Below are positions 6,566 to 12,762 of a stretch of 12,762 nucleotides of DNA, piece by piece. The notes under the pieces were generated by a model. That model did not search any database and was not told the origin of the DNA. It was given only the letters and a program-made list of their open reading frames with translations. Within the stretch, counting starts at the first letter, position 1. Each line of letters begins with the position of its first letter. The stretch lies in assembly GCA_027064265.1 (NCBI GenBank), contig JAMOQA010000286.1, positions 1 to 12,762 of the forward strand, written 5' to 3'. The position numbers were made by a program, and so were the translations under genes. The stretch is from Acidobacteriota bacterium. GTDB taxonomy: Bacteria > Acidobacteriota > Polarisedimenticolia > J045.

Positions 6566-6575
6566 CGGGATCGGC

Positions 6576-6618
6576 TAGACTCTCCGCCATCCCGCCCCGT
6601 TCGGGGGGCGCGCGGAGG
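6576..6618 (+). promoter_or_regulatory. Candidate -10 box and ribosome binding site for the HU-like gene
   Basis: On the plus strand, TAGACT (6576-6581) matches the -10 consensus at four of six positions but has no clear -35 partner. GGAGG (6614-6618) lies 8 bases before the ATG at 6627 and is a strong ribosome binding site. The binding site is convincing; the promoter box is tentative. The whole divergent spacer with der is only 74 bp. Confidence 0.45.
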
Positions 6619-6626
6619 AAGACCCC

Positions 6627-6926
6627 ATGGTCAAGGCCGACATCGTGCATCGCGTCGCGGAGACCGTTCGCATCCCGAAGTCCCAGGCCATGAAGGCGGT
6701 CGACACCCTGTTCGACGCCCTCCGCCAGGCGATGGTGCGGGGCGAGCGGATCGAGTTCCGCGGTTTCGGCGTGTTCCAGGTCCGTCCCCGGAAGCGGGGC
6801 GTGGGCCGGAACCCGCGCACCGGGCGGGTCGTCCAGATCCCGCCCGGCCGGACCGTCCGCTTCAAGCCCGGGAAGGATCTCAAGGACCTGCCCGTCCCGG
6901 AGGGACTGGACCGGCAGGATGCCTGA
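6627..6926 (+). CDS. HU/IHF-family DNA-binding protein
   Basis: A 99-residue nucleoid protein that bends DNA as a dimer. The N-terminal helices are VKADIVHRVAETVRIPKSQA and MKAVDTLFDALRQAM. The saddle follows: RIEFRGFGVFQVRPRKRGVG, then RNPRTG (61-66), in which P63 is the proline expected to intercalate between base pairs, and then IPPGRTVRFKPGKDLKDL. The length is normal for the family. The sequence does not let me separate HU from IHF-alpha or IHF-beta; as a lone copy here it may form a homodimer. The start is well supported by GGAGG at 8-base spacing. The stop lies 12 bases before the next start codon, so it is probably co-transcribed with the M50 protease. Confidence 0.95.
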   Translation: MVKADIVHRVAETVRIPKSQAMKAVDTLFDALRQAMVRGERIEFRGFGVFQVRPRKRGVGRNPRTGRVVQIPPGRTVRFKPGKDLKDLPVPEGLDRQDA

Positions 6927-6938
6927 CGACCGGTCTCG

Positions 6939-7895
6939 ATGAGCCTTCCTCCCCCGGGGTTTCCCTCCTCCCCGGTTCCCCCGCCCGTTTCCCGCCGCCG
7001 GGGGGCGCCCCCGTGGATCCCGGCGCTCCTCGCCGGGCTCACGTTTCTCACCTGCGCGGTCGCGGGCGGTCTCCTTTCCCGCGAGGGGGTGATCGCCCTC
7101 GAGCGGCTGGTGACGGGTCCCCTGGCGGAGGGACCGGTCCGCTTCCTCCAGCTGGTGGTGGCCGGGCTGCCGTACGCCGTGGCGCTGATGGGGTTCTTCC
7201 TCGCCCACGAGGGAGGGCACTGGCTCGCCTGCAGGATCTACGGGGTGGACGCCAGCCCCCCCTGGTTCATCCCGGCGCCGACCCTGATCGGGACCTTCGG
7301 GGCGGTGATCCGCATCCGCGGGCCGATCCCCCATCGCCGGGCCCTGTTCGACATCGGTATCGCCGGTCCGCTCTCCGGGTTCGCCGTCGCCCTTCCCGTG
7401 CTCGCCCTCGGCATCCTGCGTTCGGACGTCGTCCCGGCAACGCCGCCGGCGCCGGGGACGATCCTCTTCGGTGACTCCCTCCTGACCCGCCTGCTGATCG
7501 CCTGGCTGCGCCCGGAAGCGCTGCGCGGCGACCTGGTCGCCGATCCGCTGTTCATCGCGGGCTGGGTCGGGCTCCTGGCGACGGCGATGAACCTGGTCCC
7601 GGCCGGACAGTTCGACGGGGGACACGTCCTCTACGCCCTCTTTCCGCGGGCCCACCGGACGGTCTCCCTGGGGACGGCGACGTTCCTCTCTTCCCTCGTC
7701 GCCTTCCGCTGGATCCTGCACGGACGGATCTCGGCGTGGATCGTCTGGGCCGGTGTCACCTGGCTGCTCGGCAGGAACCACCCCCCGGTGCCCTGGTGGC
7801 CGGCCCGGCTCGGGAGGGGGCGGATCCTCCTCGCCTGGCTCGCCCTCGCGATCCTCGTGCTCTGCTTCATGCCGGACCCGGTCGACGTGTTCTAG
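6939..7895 (+). CDS. Site-2 protease family (M50) intramembrane zinc metalloprotease
   Basis: A 318-residue polytopic membrane protein that should cut transmembrane substrates within the bilayer. The zinc-binding motif HEGGH (residues 90-94) sits in a hydrophobic helix, and the second motif NLVPAGQFDGGH (218-229) supplies the third ligand, D226. The stretch GTFGAVIRIRGPIPHRRALF (118-137), followed by DIGIAGPLSGF, is characteristic of one M50 subgroup related to plant EGY and archaeal S2P proteins. Hydrophobic segments lie at about 27-47, 73-95, 138-160, 205-222, 245-280 and 294-312. The Pro-rich N-terminus (4-26) is cytosolic-looking. No PDZ or CBS domain is present, so it is not RseP or SpoIVFB. 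The ATG at 6939 lacks a good ribosome binding site and may depend on coupling to the HU gene 12 bases upstream. The substrate is unknown. The 3' end overlaps comEC on the other strand by 29 bp. Confidence 0.93.
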   Translation: MSLPPPGFPSSPVPPPVSRRRGAPPWIPALLAGLTFLTCAVAGGLLSREGVIALERLVTGPLAEGPVRFLQLVVAGLPYAVALMGFFLAHEGGHWLACRIYGVDASPPWFIPAPTLIGTFGAVIRIRGPIPHRRALFDIGIAGPLSGFAVALPVLALGILRSDVVPATPPAPGTILFGDSLLTRLLIAWLRPEALRGDLVADPLFIAGWVGLLATAMNLVPAGQFDGGHVLYALFPRAHRTVSLGTATFLSSLVAFRWILHGRISAWIVWAGVTWLLGRNHPPVPWWPARLGRGRILLAWLALAILVLCFMPDPVDVF

Positions 7896-10173
7896 CCCGC
7901 TGGAGCGCCGGCGCCGCCCCGGGCTCCCGGGCGGGGAACGCGGGCAGCACCTGCAGGCGCCCGCGCCGGACGACGATTCGCAGGGTTCCCGACCGGGCGG
8001 TCGTCAGCACCCGCGCGCCCGTCGCCCGCAACGCGCTCACCGTGGCCGGGTGCGGGTGACCGTGACGGTTCCGCCGCCCAGCCGAGATCGCGGCGATGGC
8101 CGGGGGCGCGGCGCCCAGGAGAGCTCTCCCGGTCCCGGTACGGGCTCCGTGGTGGCCGGGTACCAGCAGGTCGACGTGCCGGCCGCGCAGCTGACGGACG
8201 AACCCCGGTTCCGCGGCCTTCCCGGCGTCCCCGGGAACGAGGACCGCGAGACCCGCGACCCGGGCGAGGACGACTGCCGACGCCTCGTTGCCGTCGGTGC
8301 GGGTGCCCGGCGGGGGGTGCAACACCCGGATCTCCACGTCGCCGTACCGGGCCCGGAACCCCCGGGCGACCGGGACGAGGGGAACGCCGCGGCTCGCCGC
8401 GGCGTTCCGGAAGGCGATTCCGGCGGGGTCGTCGGCGAGGCCGGGGGGCAGCAGCAGCCGTCCCGTGGGAACGGCGCGGAGTACCGCTGCAGCCCCTCCC
8501 GCGTGGTCCCGGTCGCCGTGGGAGAGCACGAGGGCGTCGAGATGCCGCACGCCGAGGCGGGCGAGGGTCTCGAGCAGTGCGCGCGTCCCCTCGTGTCGCC
8601 GGTCGTCGCCGGTGTCGACGAGGACCGCGCCCCCGCCCCGGCCGGCGAGGAGGACCGCCTGCCCCTGGCCGACGTCGACCACGTGCACGCCCGGAGGAAC
8701 GGCGCGGGACGGCGCGAGAGGAAGCCCCGCGTCCCGGGCGACCAGCACGGCGAGGATGCCGAGGGCCAGGGCCCGTCGGCCCCGCGCCGCGTCCGGCAGG
8801 AGGAGCCACCCGGCGAGCGCCGCCCCGTGGGCGAGGCCGGCCAGCGGGTGTGGCGCCGGCGCGAGCTTCCCGGAACCGGGGAGCCCCGCGAAGAAGGCCG
8901 CCAGGTGAGCGAGGGCCCGGGCGAGGAGGATGGCGACCCCCGCGAGGGGCTCCACGAGGCCGGGAAGCCACCCGGGAGCGAGGACCGCTCCCCACCCGCA
9001 GGCGAGGAGCGGAGCCAGGAGTGGTGTCGCCGCCATGTTGGCGAAGGGTGCCCAGGGCGAGACCCGGCCCCCGAGACGCACCAGGAGGGGCCAGGTGGCG
9101 AGGAACGGCGCGAGGGCGACCCGGAGGCCCCTGCCCCGTGCCGGTCCGCGAGCGGCGGCGGCGAGGGCCCAGGCGGCGGCGAGGGTCAGCTGGAAGGAGA
9201 TGCTCCCCGCGAGGTCGGGGCTGGCGAGCAGCAGGACGAATCCTGCCGCGCCCACCCGGGCGAACGGGTCGGCGGCGCGGCCGAGGGCAGTGCCCGAGCT
9301 GGCGAGCAGGGCGGCGAGGGCGGCCCGCTGGACCGGGGGCGCCGCCGGCAGCACGGCGACGAGTGCGAGCGCGAGGACCACGGCGGAGATGGCGCGCCGC
9401 GGGTGGCGCGGCCCGGTGCCGGGCGCCAGGACCAGGAGACCGCCCCCGACCAGCAGCCCGAAGTGGAGGCCCGAGACGACGGCCACGTGGGCGAGACCGG
9501 CGGCGCGCAGGTCCTCGCGGACGGCCGGGAGCAGCCCTGACCGGTCCCCCGAGACCAGGGCGAGGGCGAGGCCCGGGCCGGGGTCGTGGCGGGAGCCCGG
9601 GAGCCGCGCTGCCGCGCGTTCCCGGAAGGCGGCCCGGAGCCGGCCCGGGAGGGCGCGGAGCCGGTCGGCGGGTGCGGGATCGGCGAGCACGCGTACCGAG
9701 GCGGCGCAGGCGGCCACGGGGATGGCCCCCCGCGGAGCGGGCCGGACCGGTACGGCGAGGAGGGCCCCGGGGACGGCGGCGGCGGGCAGCCGGTCCAGGT
9801 CTGGACACCCGTGCCTGGGCACGCGGACCCGCCGGCCGTCCCGCAACCGGAGAAGGATGCCGTCGCGCAGGGCGTCGACGGTTGCGAGCTCCCCGCGCAC
9901 GAGGCGGGAGGGTTCGCCGAGGGCGACCGCCCCGGGTTCGTCGGCGGGTACGAGGGCGGCGAGACCGCCGAGGGCGGCGAGAAGCGCGGCTGCTGCCGCC
10001 CCGGGCCGGTGGGGCGGCCCGGGGCGGCCGACGACGAGCAGCAGGACTCCCAGGGCCAGCAGCAGCGCGGCGTTCGCTGGACCGAGGCCGCGGCAGCCGA
10101 GGGCGATCGCCATGCCCGCCGGGAGCAGGCCGGCGAGGCGGGCCGGGGGTACGGAACGGGACTTCGGGGCCAT
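7867..10173 (-). CDS. comEC: DNA internalization-related competence protein ComEC/Rec2
   Basis: ComEC is the inner-membrane channel that carries single-stranded DNA into the cytoplasm during natural transformation. The protein is 768 residues, normal for the full three-part family. After two N-terminal hydrophobic segments (about 14-50 and 57-76) there is a soluble OB-like region at about 90-170. The competence membrane domain covers about 200-480 and contains HVAVVSGLHFGLL (229-241), the family signature. The C-terminal metallo-beta-lactamase-like domain has VDVGQGQAVLL (499-509), SHGDRDHAGG (551-560), PGDA (647-650), PGHHGARTG (672-680) and RHGHPHP (703-709). Its metal ligands look intact, in keeping with a nuclease role proposed for this domain. 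The ATG at 10173 is chosen because the frame upstream is arginine/serine-rich and runs into the neighbour; it has no Shine-Dalgarno sequence, and M21 is an alternative. It is last in the coaX-led gene run. Confidence 0.95.
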   Translation of the reverse strand: MAPKSRSVPPARLAGLLPAGMAIALGCRGLGPANAALLLALGVLLLVVGRPGPPHRPGAAAAALLAALGGLAALVPADEPGAVALGEPSRLVRGELATVDALRDGILLRLRDGRRVRVPRHGCPDLDRLPAAAVPGALLAVPVRPAPRGAIPVAACAASVRVLADPAPADRLRALPGRLRAAFRERAAARLPGSRHDPGPGLALALVSGDRSGLLPAVREDLRAAGLAHVAVVSGLHFGLLVGGGLLVLAPGTGPRHPRRAISAVVLALALVAVLPAAPPVQRAALAALLASSGTALGRAADPFARVGAAGFVLLLASPDLAGSISFQLTLAAAWALAAAARGPARGRGLRVALAPFLATWPLLVRLGGRVSPWAPFANMAATPLLAPLLACGWGAVLAPGWLPGLVEPLAGVAILLARALAHLAAFFAGLPGSGKLAPAPHPLAGLAHGAALAGWLLLPDAARGRRALALGILAVLVARDAGLPLAPSRAVPPGVHVVDVGQGQAVLLAGRGGGAVLVDTGDDRRHEGTRALLETLARLGVRHLDALVLSHGDRDHAGGAAAVLRAVPTGRLLLPPGLADDPAGIAFRNAAASRGVPLVPVARGFRARYGDVEIRVLHPPPGTRTDGNEASAVVLARVAGLAVLVPGDAGKAAEPGFVRQLRGRHVDLLVPGHHGARTGTGRALLGAAPPAIAAISAGRRNRHGHPHPATVSALRATGARVLTTARSGTLRIVVRRGRLQVLPAFPAREPGAAPALQRARTRRPGPA

Positions 10174-10261
10174 GGCACGAGGGTGCCCCGCGCCGGCGCG
10201 CTCGCGCGAGCCCCGTGCCCACCCGCTTGCGAGGGCGGGAAGGCATGTCCCGGGCGGGGGG
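10174..10261 (-). other. 88-bp spacer upstream of comEC, rich in inverted repeats
   Basis: The spacer holds GGCAC/GTGCC arms (10174-10178 and 10183-10187, 4-base loop) abutting the comEC start codon, the palindromes GCGCCGGCGC (10190-10199) and GCTCGCGCGAGC (10200-10211), and CGTGCC (10214-10219), which could pair with 10174-10179 instead. The structure could end transcription from the upstream gene or mask the comEC start. In such GC-rich DNA some palindromes arise by chance. No promoter-like sequence is visible here. Confidence 0.35.
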
Positions 10262-10942
10262 TCAGAAGTACGGCAGGAGTCCCAGGTCGGGGAGGTGGAA
10301 ACGCTCGCGCACGCGCCGCAGGAGGGCGGCGTGGCTCGCCTGCTCGAGGACCTCCGGGGACATCTGGCTGGTCCAGGGAGAGAGCTCCTCCTCGACGGTC
10401 CGCTGGAGCGCCGCGATCTCATCCGCGGGAAGGGTGGCGAGGCATGCCTCCGCCAGGTCTTCCCCGATCTCCCCGAGGCTGGTGGGGAGGTCGATCGCCT
10501 CCCCGCGCGCGAGCCGTTCGCGCAGCTCCGCGAGCTGCCCCCGGGCGAGGTCCCGGGCCGTCGCGGGCGCGCGGGACGCCGCGATCGCCCGGAGCGCCTT
10601 CTCGATCACTTCCATGCCACCTCCCTTCCCTTCCTCGTCGCCCCGGGGGCGGTGCGCCCCGACACGACGCTCCTTCCACGCGGCGAATGCCTCGAGGACC
10701 GCCGGCTCGCAGTATGCGAGGGACCGGGGACGTACCGGTGGCTTGCGCTCCGCTGCCTGCCGGAAGACCTCGTCCAGGCTCTCGAGGACGAGCCACAGGG
10801 GAATGCCCTGCCGGTACCACCCGCGGGCCCGCTCGAAGTCGGCGGGCGAGAGCAGGAGCGGCCGGCCGCGCAGGGCACGGAACTTCTCCTCCACCGCCTG
10901 GAGCCAGGCGGACTCGTCCTCGACGCGGGGTTCTCGGTCCAT
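10262..10942 (-). CDS. Conserved-looking hypothetical protein, mostly helical
   Basis: Not assigned to a named family. The protein is 226 residues, soluble, with no signal peptide or TM segment. Residues about 10-97 look like one compact helical domain: FRALRGRPLLLSPADFERAR, then WYRQGIPLWLVLESLDEVF, and SLAYCEPAVLEAFAAWKERR. This pattern of aromatic and small residues resembles conserved hypothetical proteins I associate with high-GC Acidobacteriota and deltaproteobacterial genomes, but that is recollection and unchecked. A Gly/charged linker (98-110) leads to a second helical region at about 111-218, ending in the aromatic tail LPYF. It begins 8 bases after the phosphatase stop, without a clear ribosome binding site, so it is probably co-transcribed with coaX and the phosphatase. 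The function is unknown. The coding call is supported by balanced composition and tight packing. Confidence 0.8.
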   Translation of the reverse strand: MDREPRVEDESAWLQAVEEKFRALRGRPLLLSPADFERARGWYRQGIPLWLVLESLDEVFRQAAERKPPVRPRSLAYCEPAVLEAFAAWKERRVGAHRPRGDEEGKGGGMEVIEKALRAIAASRAPATARDLARGQLAELRERLARGEAIDLPTSLGEIGEDLAEACLATLPADEIAALQRTVEEELSPWTSQMSPEVLEQASHAALLRRVRERFHLPDLGLLPYF

Positions 10943-10950
10943 GGCAGGGG

Positions 10951-11409
10951 TCAGCGGGGATACTTCAGGCTGATCGCCAGGTGTTCCACCGCGTCGAAGA
11001 TCTGGCGCGCAACCTTCTCGTAGCCCTCCCGGTGTCCGCCGGTCGGGTCCCCGATCTCCTGCTTGCCGTCCCCGGGGAGATGTGCCCCCAGGAGCTCGGT
11101 CTTCGAGAGCGCCTCGGGGAAGTGCTCCCGGATGAAGGCCCGGTGGCGCCGTTCCATGACGTACACCTCGTCCGCCCGGTGCAGGAGCTGGGCCGTGAGC
11201 CCGCGGCTGCGGTGATCGGAGAGGTCGAAACCGGCGCGGGCGGCGATCCGGGCCATCACCGGGTCGGGAGGATGTCCCTCGATGCCCATGATGCCGGCGG
11301 ACAGCGGTTCGAGATGGTGTGCCCCGAGAATTCCCGCCAGGTAGCGCAGGTAGTGTTCCGCCAGGGGCGACCGCGAGATGTTGGCGCTGCAGACGAACAG
11401 GATGCGCAT
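10951..11409 (-). CDS. Low-molecular-weight protein tyrosine phosphatase
   Basis: A 152-residue cytoplasmic enzyme that removes phosphate from protein tyrosines through a cysteinyl-phosphate intermediate. The N-terminal P-loop FVCSANISRSPLAE contains C7-X5-R13. The general acid is expected at D121 in IGDPTGG; the usual DPY/DPF is DPT here, so the aromatic residue after the proline is missing. Family-typical LEPLSAGI is at 33-40, and DEVYVMERRHR at 80-90. The ATG at 11409 shares its A with the coaX stop (TGATG), so translation is coupled. Bacterial members often act on capsule or exopolysaccharide kinases, but no such kinase is in view. An arsenate reductase of the same fold is less likely, because the extra redox cysteines of ArsC are not seen. 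Confidence 0.92.
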   Translation of the reverse strand: MRILFVCSANISRSPLAEHYLRYLAGILGAHHLEPLSAGIMGIEGHPPDPVMARIAARAGFDLSDHRSRGLTAQLLHRADEVYVMERRHRAFIREHFPEALSKTELLGAHLPGDGKQEIGDPTGGHREGYEKVARQIFDAVEHLAISLKYPR

Positions 11410-12167
11410 CAGGCCCGGTTCCTCTCGTAGAGCAGCCGCAGGCCGCTCAGGGTGAGGTCGGGATCCACCGCGTCCACCCGCGCGAGGAGTGGCGCGAGCA
11501 CCCCGACCCAACCCCCCGTCGCGATCACCCTGACCCGTTCCCCGAGCTCGTGCTCGATGCGCTGCACCAGCCCGTCCACCATCGCGGCATGCCCGTGGAG
11601 GAGCCCCGAGCGAAGGGAGTCCACGGTGTTCCGGCCGATCACCCGGGGCGGGACGACCAGGTCGACCCGCGCCAGGCGCGCCGCCCGCCGGGAGAGGGCC
11701 TCCCCGCCCACCGCCGGCCCCGGCGCGATCACCCCCCCGAGGTAGTCTCCCGCTGCCGTCACCACGTCCAGGGTGGTCGCCGTGCCGAAGTCGACGACCA
11801 CCGCCGGTCCCCCGTAGCGGTGCAGGGCTGCCACGGCCCCCACGATCCGGTCGGCGCCGACCTCCTGCGGGTTGTCCACCCGGATGCGGAGGCCCGTGCG
11901 GATCCCGGGAGCGACCTCGATCGGGTCGCGCCCGGTGAGGCGGCGCAGGGCCCGGGATACCTGGCGCGTGAGCGGCGGGACCACCGAGGCGAGGATCACC
12001 CCCTCGACCACGGGGAGCCGTTCGCCGAGAAAACCCCGCAGGAGGACGTGCAGCTCGTCGGCGGTCATCTCCGGGCGGGTGGCGATCCTCCACGCCCCCG
12101 CGATGCGCTCCCCGTCGAGGAGACCGACCACCACGTGCGTGTTGCCGATGTCGACCGCGAGGATCAC
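11409..12167 (-). CDS. coaX: Type III pantothenate kinase
   Basis: Phosphorylates pantothenate, the first committed step of coenzyme A synthesis. Unlike CoaA it is not feedback-inhibited by CoA and needs a monovalent cation. The protein is 252 residues from the chosen start. Motifs: DIGNT (6-10), DNPQEVGADR (98-107) including the catalytic aspartate of GADR, DFGTATT (126-132), GGVIAPG (144-150) and ATGG (216-219). The GTG at 12167 gives an N-terminus M-ILAVDIGNT typical of the family and has GGGAG (12175-12179) 7 bases upstream. Another in-frame GTG at 12200 would add 11 residues with no family counterpart. The stop overlaps the phosphatase ATG by one base. birA, often beside coaX, is absent here. 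Confidence 0.96.
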   Translation of the reverse strand: MILAVDIGNTHVVVGLLDGERIAGAWRIATRPEMTADELHVLLRGFLGERLPVVEGVILASVVPPLTRQVSRALRRLTGRDPIEVAPGIRTGLRIRVDNPQEVGADRIVGAVAALHRYGGPAVVVDFGTATTLDVVTAAGDYLGGVIAPGPAVGGEALSRRAARLARVDLVVPPRVIGRNTVDSLRSGLLHGHAAMVDGLVQRIEHELGERVRVIATGGWVGVLAPLLARVDAVDPDLTLSGLRLLYERNRA

Positions 12168-12250
12168 GCCGCCGCTCCCGGTGAGGTTCCCGCCGCGCAC
12201 ACCACCCTTGCGGGCTGGCCGCGGCGGGCCACGCCCCGACCCCCGCAGCG

Positions 12251-12280
12251 ATTCTAGCGGATCGGGGGCGGTCCGGGGAA
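12251..12280 (-). promoter_or_regulatory. Candidate promoter for the coaX operon
   Basis: The minus strand has TAGAAT (12251-12256), five of six matches to the -10 consensus. With an 18-bp spacer the -35 position holds TTCCCC (12275-12280), only a partial match and part of the nadC hairpin. Transcription would start near 12244, giving a leader of about 77 bases. It is the only AT-rich patch in the 135-bp spacer between nadC and coaX, in which nothing else is seen apart from the hairpin. Confidence 0.42.
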
Positions 12281-12299
12281 GCTCCCCCGTCTTCCCCGG
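12273..12299 (-). terminator. Terminator-like hairpin after nadC
   Basis: CCGGGGAAG (12273-12281) and CTTCCCCGG (12291-12299) form a perfect 9-bp stem with a 9-base loop, three bases past the nadC stop codon. No T run follows on the minus strand. Its position directly after the stop and before the coaX promoter box suggests a U-less terminator. Confidence 0.52.
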
Positions 12300-12302
12300 G
12301 GG

Positions 12303-12762
12303 CTAGATATCGAGGCCGATGTCCACCGCGCGCACCGAGTGGGTCAGTGCCCCGAGGGAGAGGCGGTCGGCGCCCGCTTCCGCGTACGGGCGGAGGTTTC
12401 CCGGCCGGAGTCCACCGGAAACCTCGATCCGGGCCCGCCCCGCGACCAGGCGCACCGCTTCCCGGACCTCTTCCGGTGTCATGTTGTCGAGGAGGATCCA
12501 GCCCGGGCGGAACTCCAGGGCGACCCGGAGCTCGGCCAGGTCGTCGACCTCGACCTCGATCGCCCCCGGGTCGTGCCCGGCCGCAACGACCCGCGAGAGG
12601 GCTTCCCGGAGCCCCCCCGCGAGGACCTTGTGGTTGTCCTTGAGCAGGATCATTCCGTCGAGGGTCATCCGGTGGTTCTCGCCCCCCGCCACCGCGACCG
12701 CGTACTTCTCGAGGGCCCGCAGGCCGGGGGTCGTCTTCCGCGTGTCGGCGACCCGGGCCCCG
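12303..12762 (-). CDS. nadC: Nicotinate-nucleotide diphosphorylase (carboxylating), C-terminal part (5' end cut by window edge)
   Basis: Quinolinate phosphoribosyltransferase: condenses quinolinate with PRPP, releasing CO2 and pyrophosphate, to give nicotinate mononucleotide for NAD synthesis. The last 152 residues are visible, a little over half of the usual length of about 280. Family motifs in order, numbered within the visible part: DTRKTTPGLR (6-15), GGENHR (26-31), LLKDNH (39-44), EVEVDD (69-74), LLDN (90-93), EVSGG (113-117) and LGALTHS (136-142). Together these make up the TIM-barrel active site. The gene continues past the right edge, so its start cannot be seen. It is followed by a hairpin and then coaX, pairing NAD and CoA biosynthesis in the same direction. 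Confidence 0.96.
   Translation of the reverse strand, partial: GARVADTRKTTPGLRALEKYAVAVAGGENHRMTLDGMILLKDNHKVLAGGLREALSRVVAAGHDPGAIEVEVDDLAELRVALEFRPGWILLDNMTPEEVREAVRLVAGRARIEVSGGLRPGNLRPYAEAGADRLSLGALTHSVRAVDIGLDI

Noticed and set aside
5254..7474. Plus-strand open frames opposite der and across the HU gene
   Set aside because: No domains, biased composition, and der is unmistakable on the other strand, as is HU in its own frame.
10174..10422. Longer comEC reading frame starting inside the upstream gene
   Set aside because: The extra residues are Arg/Ser-rich and overlap the hypothetical gene by 161 bp. The frame becomes family-like only after the ATG at 10173.
7753..11430. Several long plus-strand open frames opposite comEC and the hypothetical gene
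   Set aside because: All are Arg/Gly/Pro/Glu-rich shadows. comEC has its full set of membrane and metallo-beta-lactamase-like motifs on the minus strand.
12168..12200. Longer coaX start (GTG at 12200)
   Set aside because: It adds 11 residues before the ILAVDIGNT start typical of the family. The GTG at 12167 has GGGAG at 7-base spacing.
1..12762. tRNA, rRNA, transposase, integrase or phage genes
   Set aside because: Looked for on both strands and not found. Gene packing is continuous and no intergenic space exceeds 138 bp.

Overview
This is a very GC-rich (roughly 70% or more by eye) bacterial chromosome segment carrying mostly housekeeping genes, packed tightly and almost all on the minus strand. 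I see no insertion sequence, phage, CRISPR array, tRNA or rRNA. The gene set fits a free-living, didermic-type high-GC lineage such as Acidobacteriota or Myxococcota: an MglA-type GTPase with a long Pro/Ala tail, an FHA plus cyclic-nucleotide-binding protein, a single HU/IHF-type protein and ComEC. The phylum is an inference from gene style and cannot be settled from this window.

Layout, left to right. (1) 1-2221, minus: scpA-scpB-rluB, a classic chromosome-segregation and rRNA-pseudouridylation cluster with overlapping stop and start codons. rluB runs off the left edge. (2) 2302-5025, minus: an MglA-like GTPase with a tail of about 260 residues, a two-TM protein that overlaps it by GTGA, and a cNMP/FHA protein. 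The group is preceded by a good sigma70-type promoter (TTGACA, 18 bp, TATGTT) and followed by a perfect 14-bp GC hairpin. (3) 5164-6552, minus: der (EngA), a ribosome-assembly GTPase, probably read from a leaderless mRNA. (4) 6627-7895, plus: an HU/IHF-like protein and a site-2 (M50) membrane protease. These are the only plus-strand genes, divergent from der and convergent with comEC, whose 3' end overlaps the protease by 29 bp. (5) 7867-12167, minus: coaX, a low-molecular-weight protein tyrosine phosphatase, an unrecognised 226-residue protein and comEC, in that transcriptional order. (6) 12303-12762, minus: the C-terminal part of nadC, ended by a hairpin and cut by the right edge.

The most interesting part is region 2. 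The MglA-like GTPase is joined to a membrane hairpin protein and a two-domain signalling adaptor, and the set is bounded by its own promoter and a terminator-like hairpin. It looks like a discrete polarity or signalling module rather than housekeeping. The second point of interest is the uncharacterised 226-residue protein sandwiched between a tyrosine phosphatase and the DNA-uptake channel ComEC. All functional statements rest on motif recognition by eye; no database search was run.
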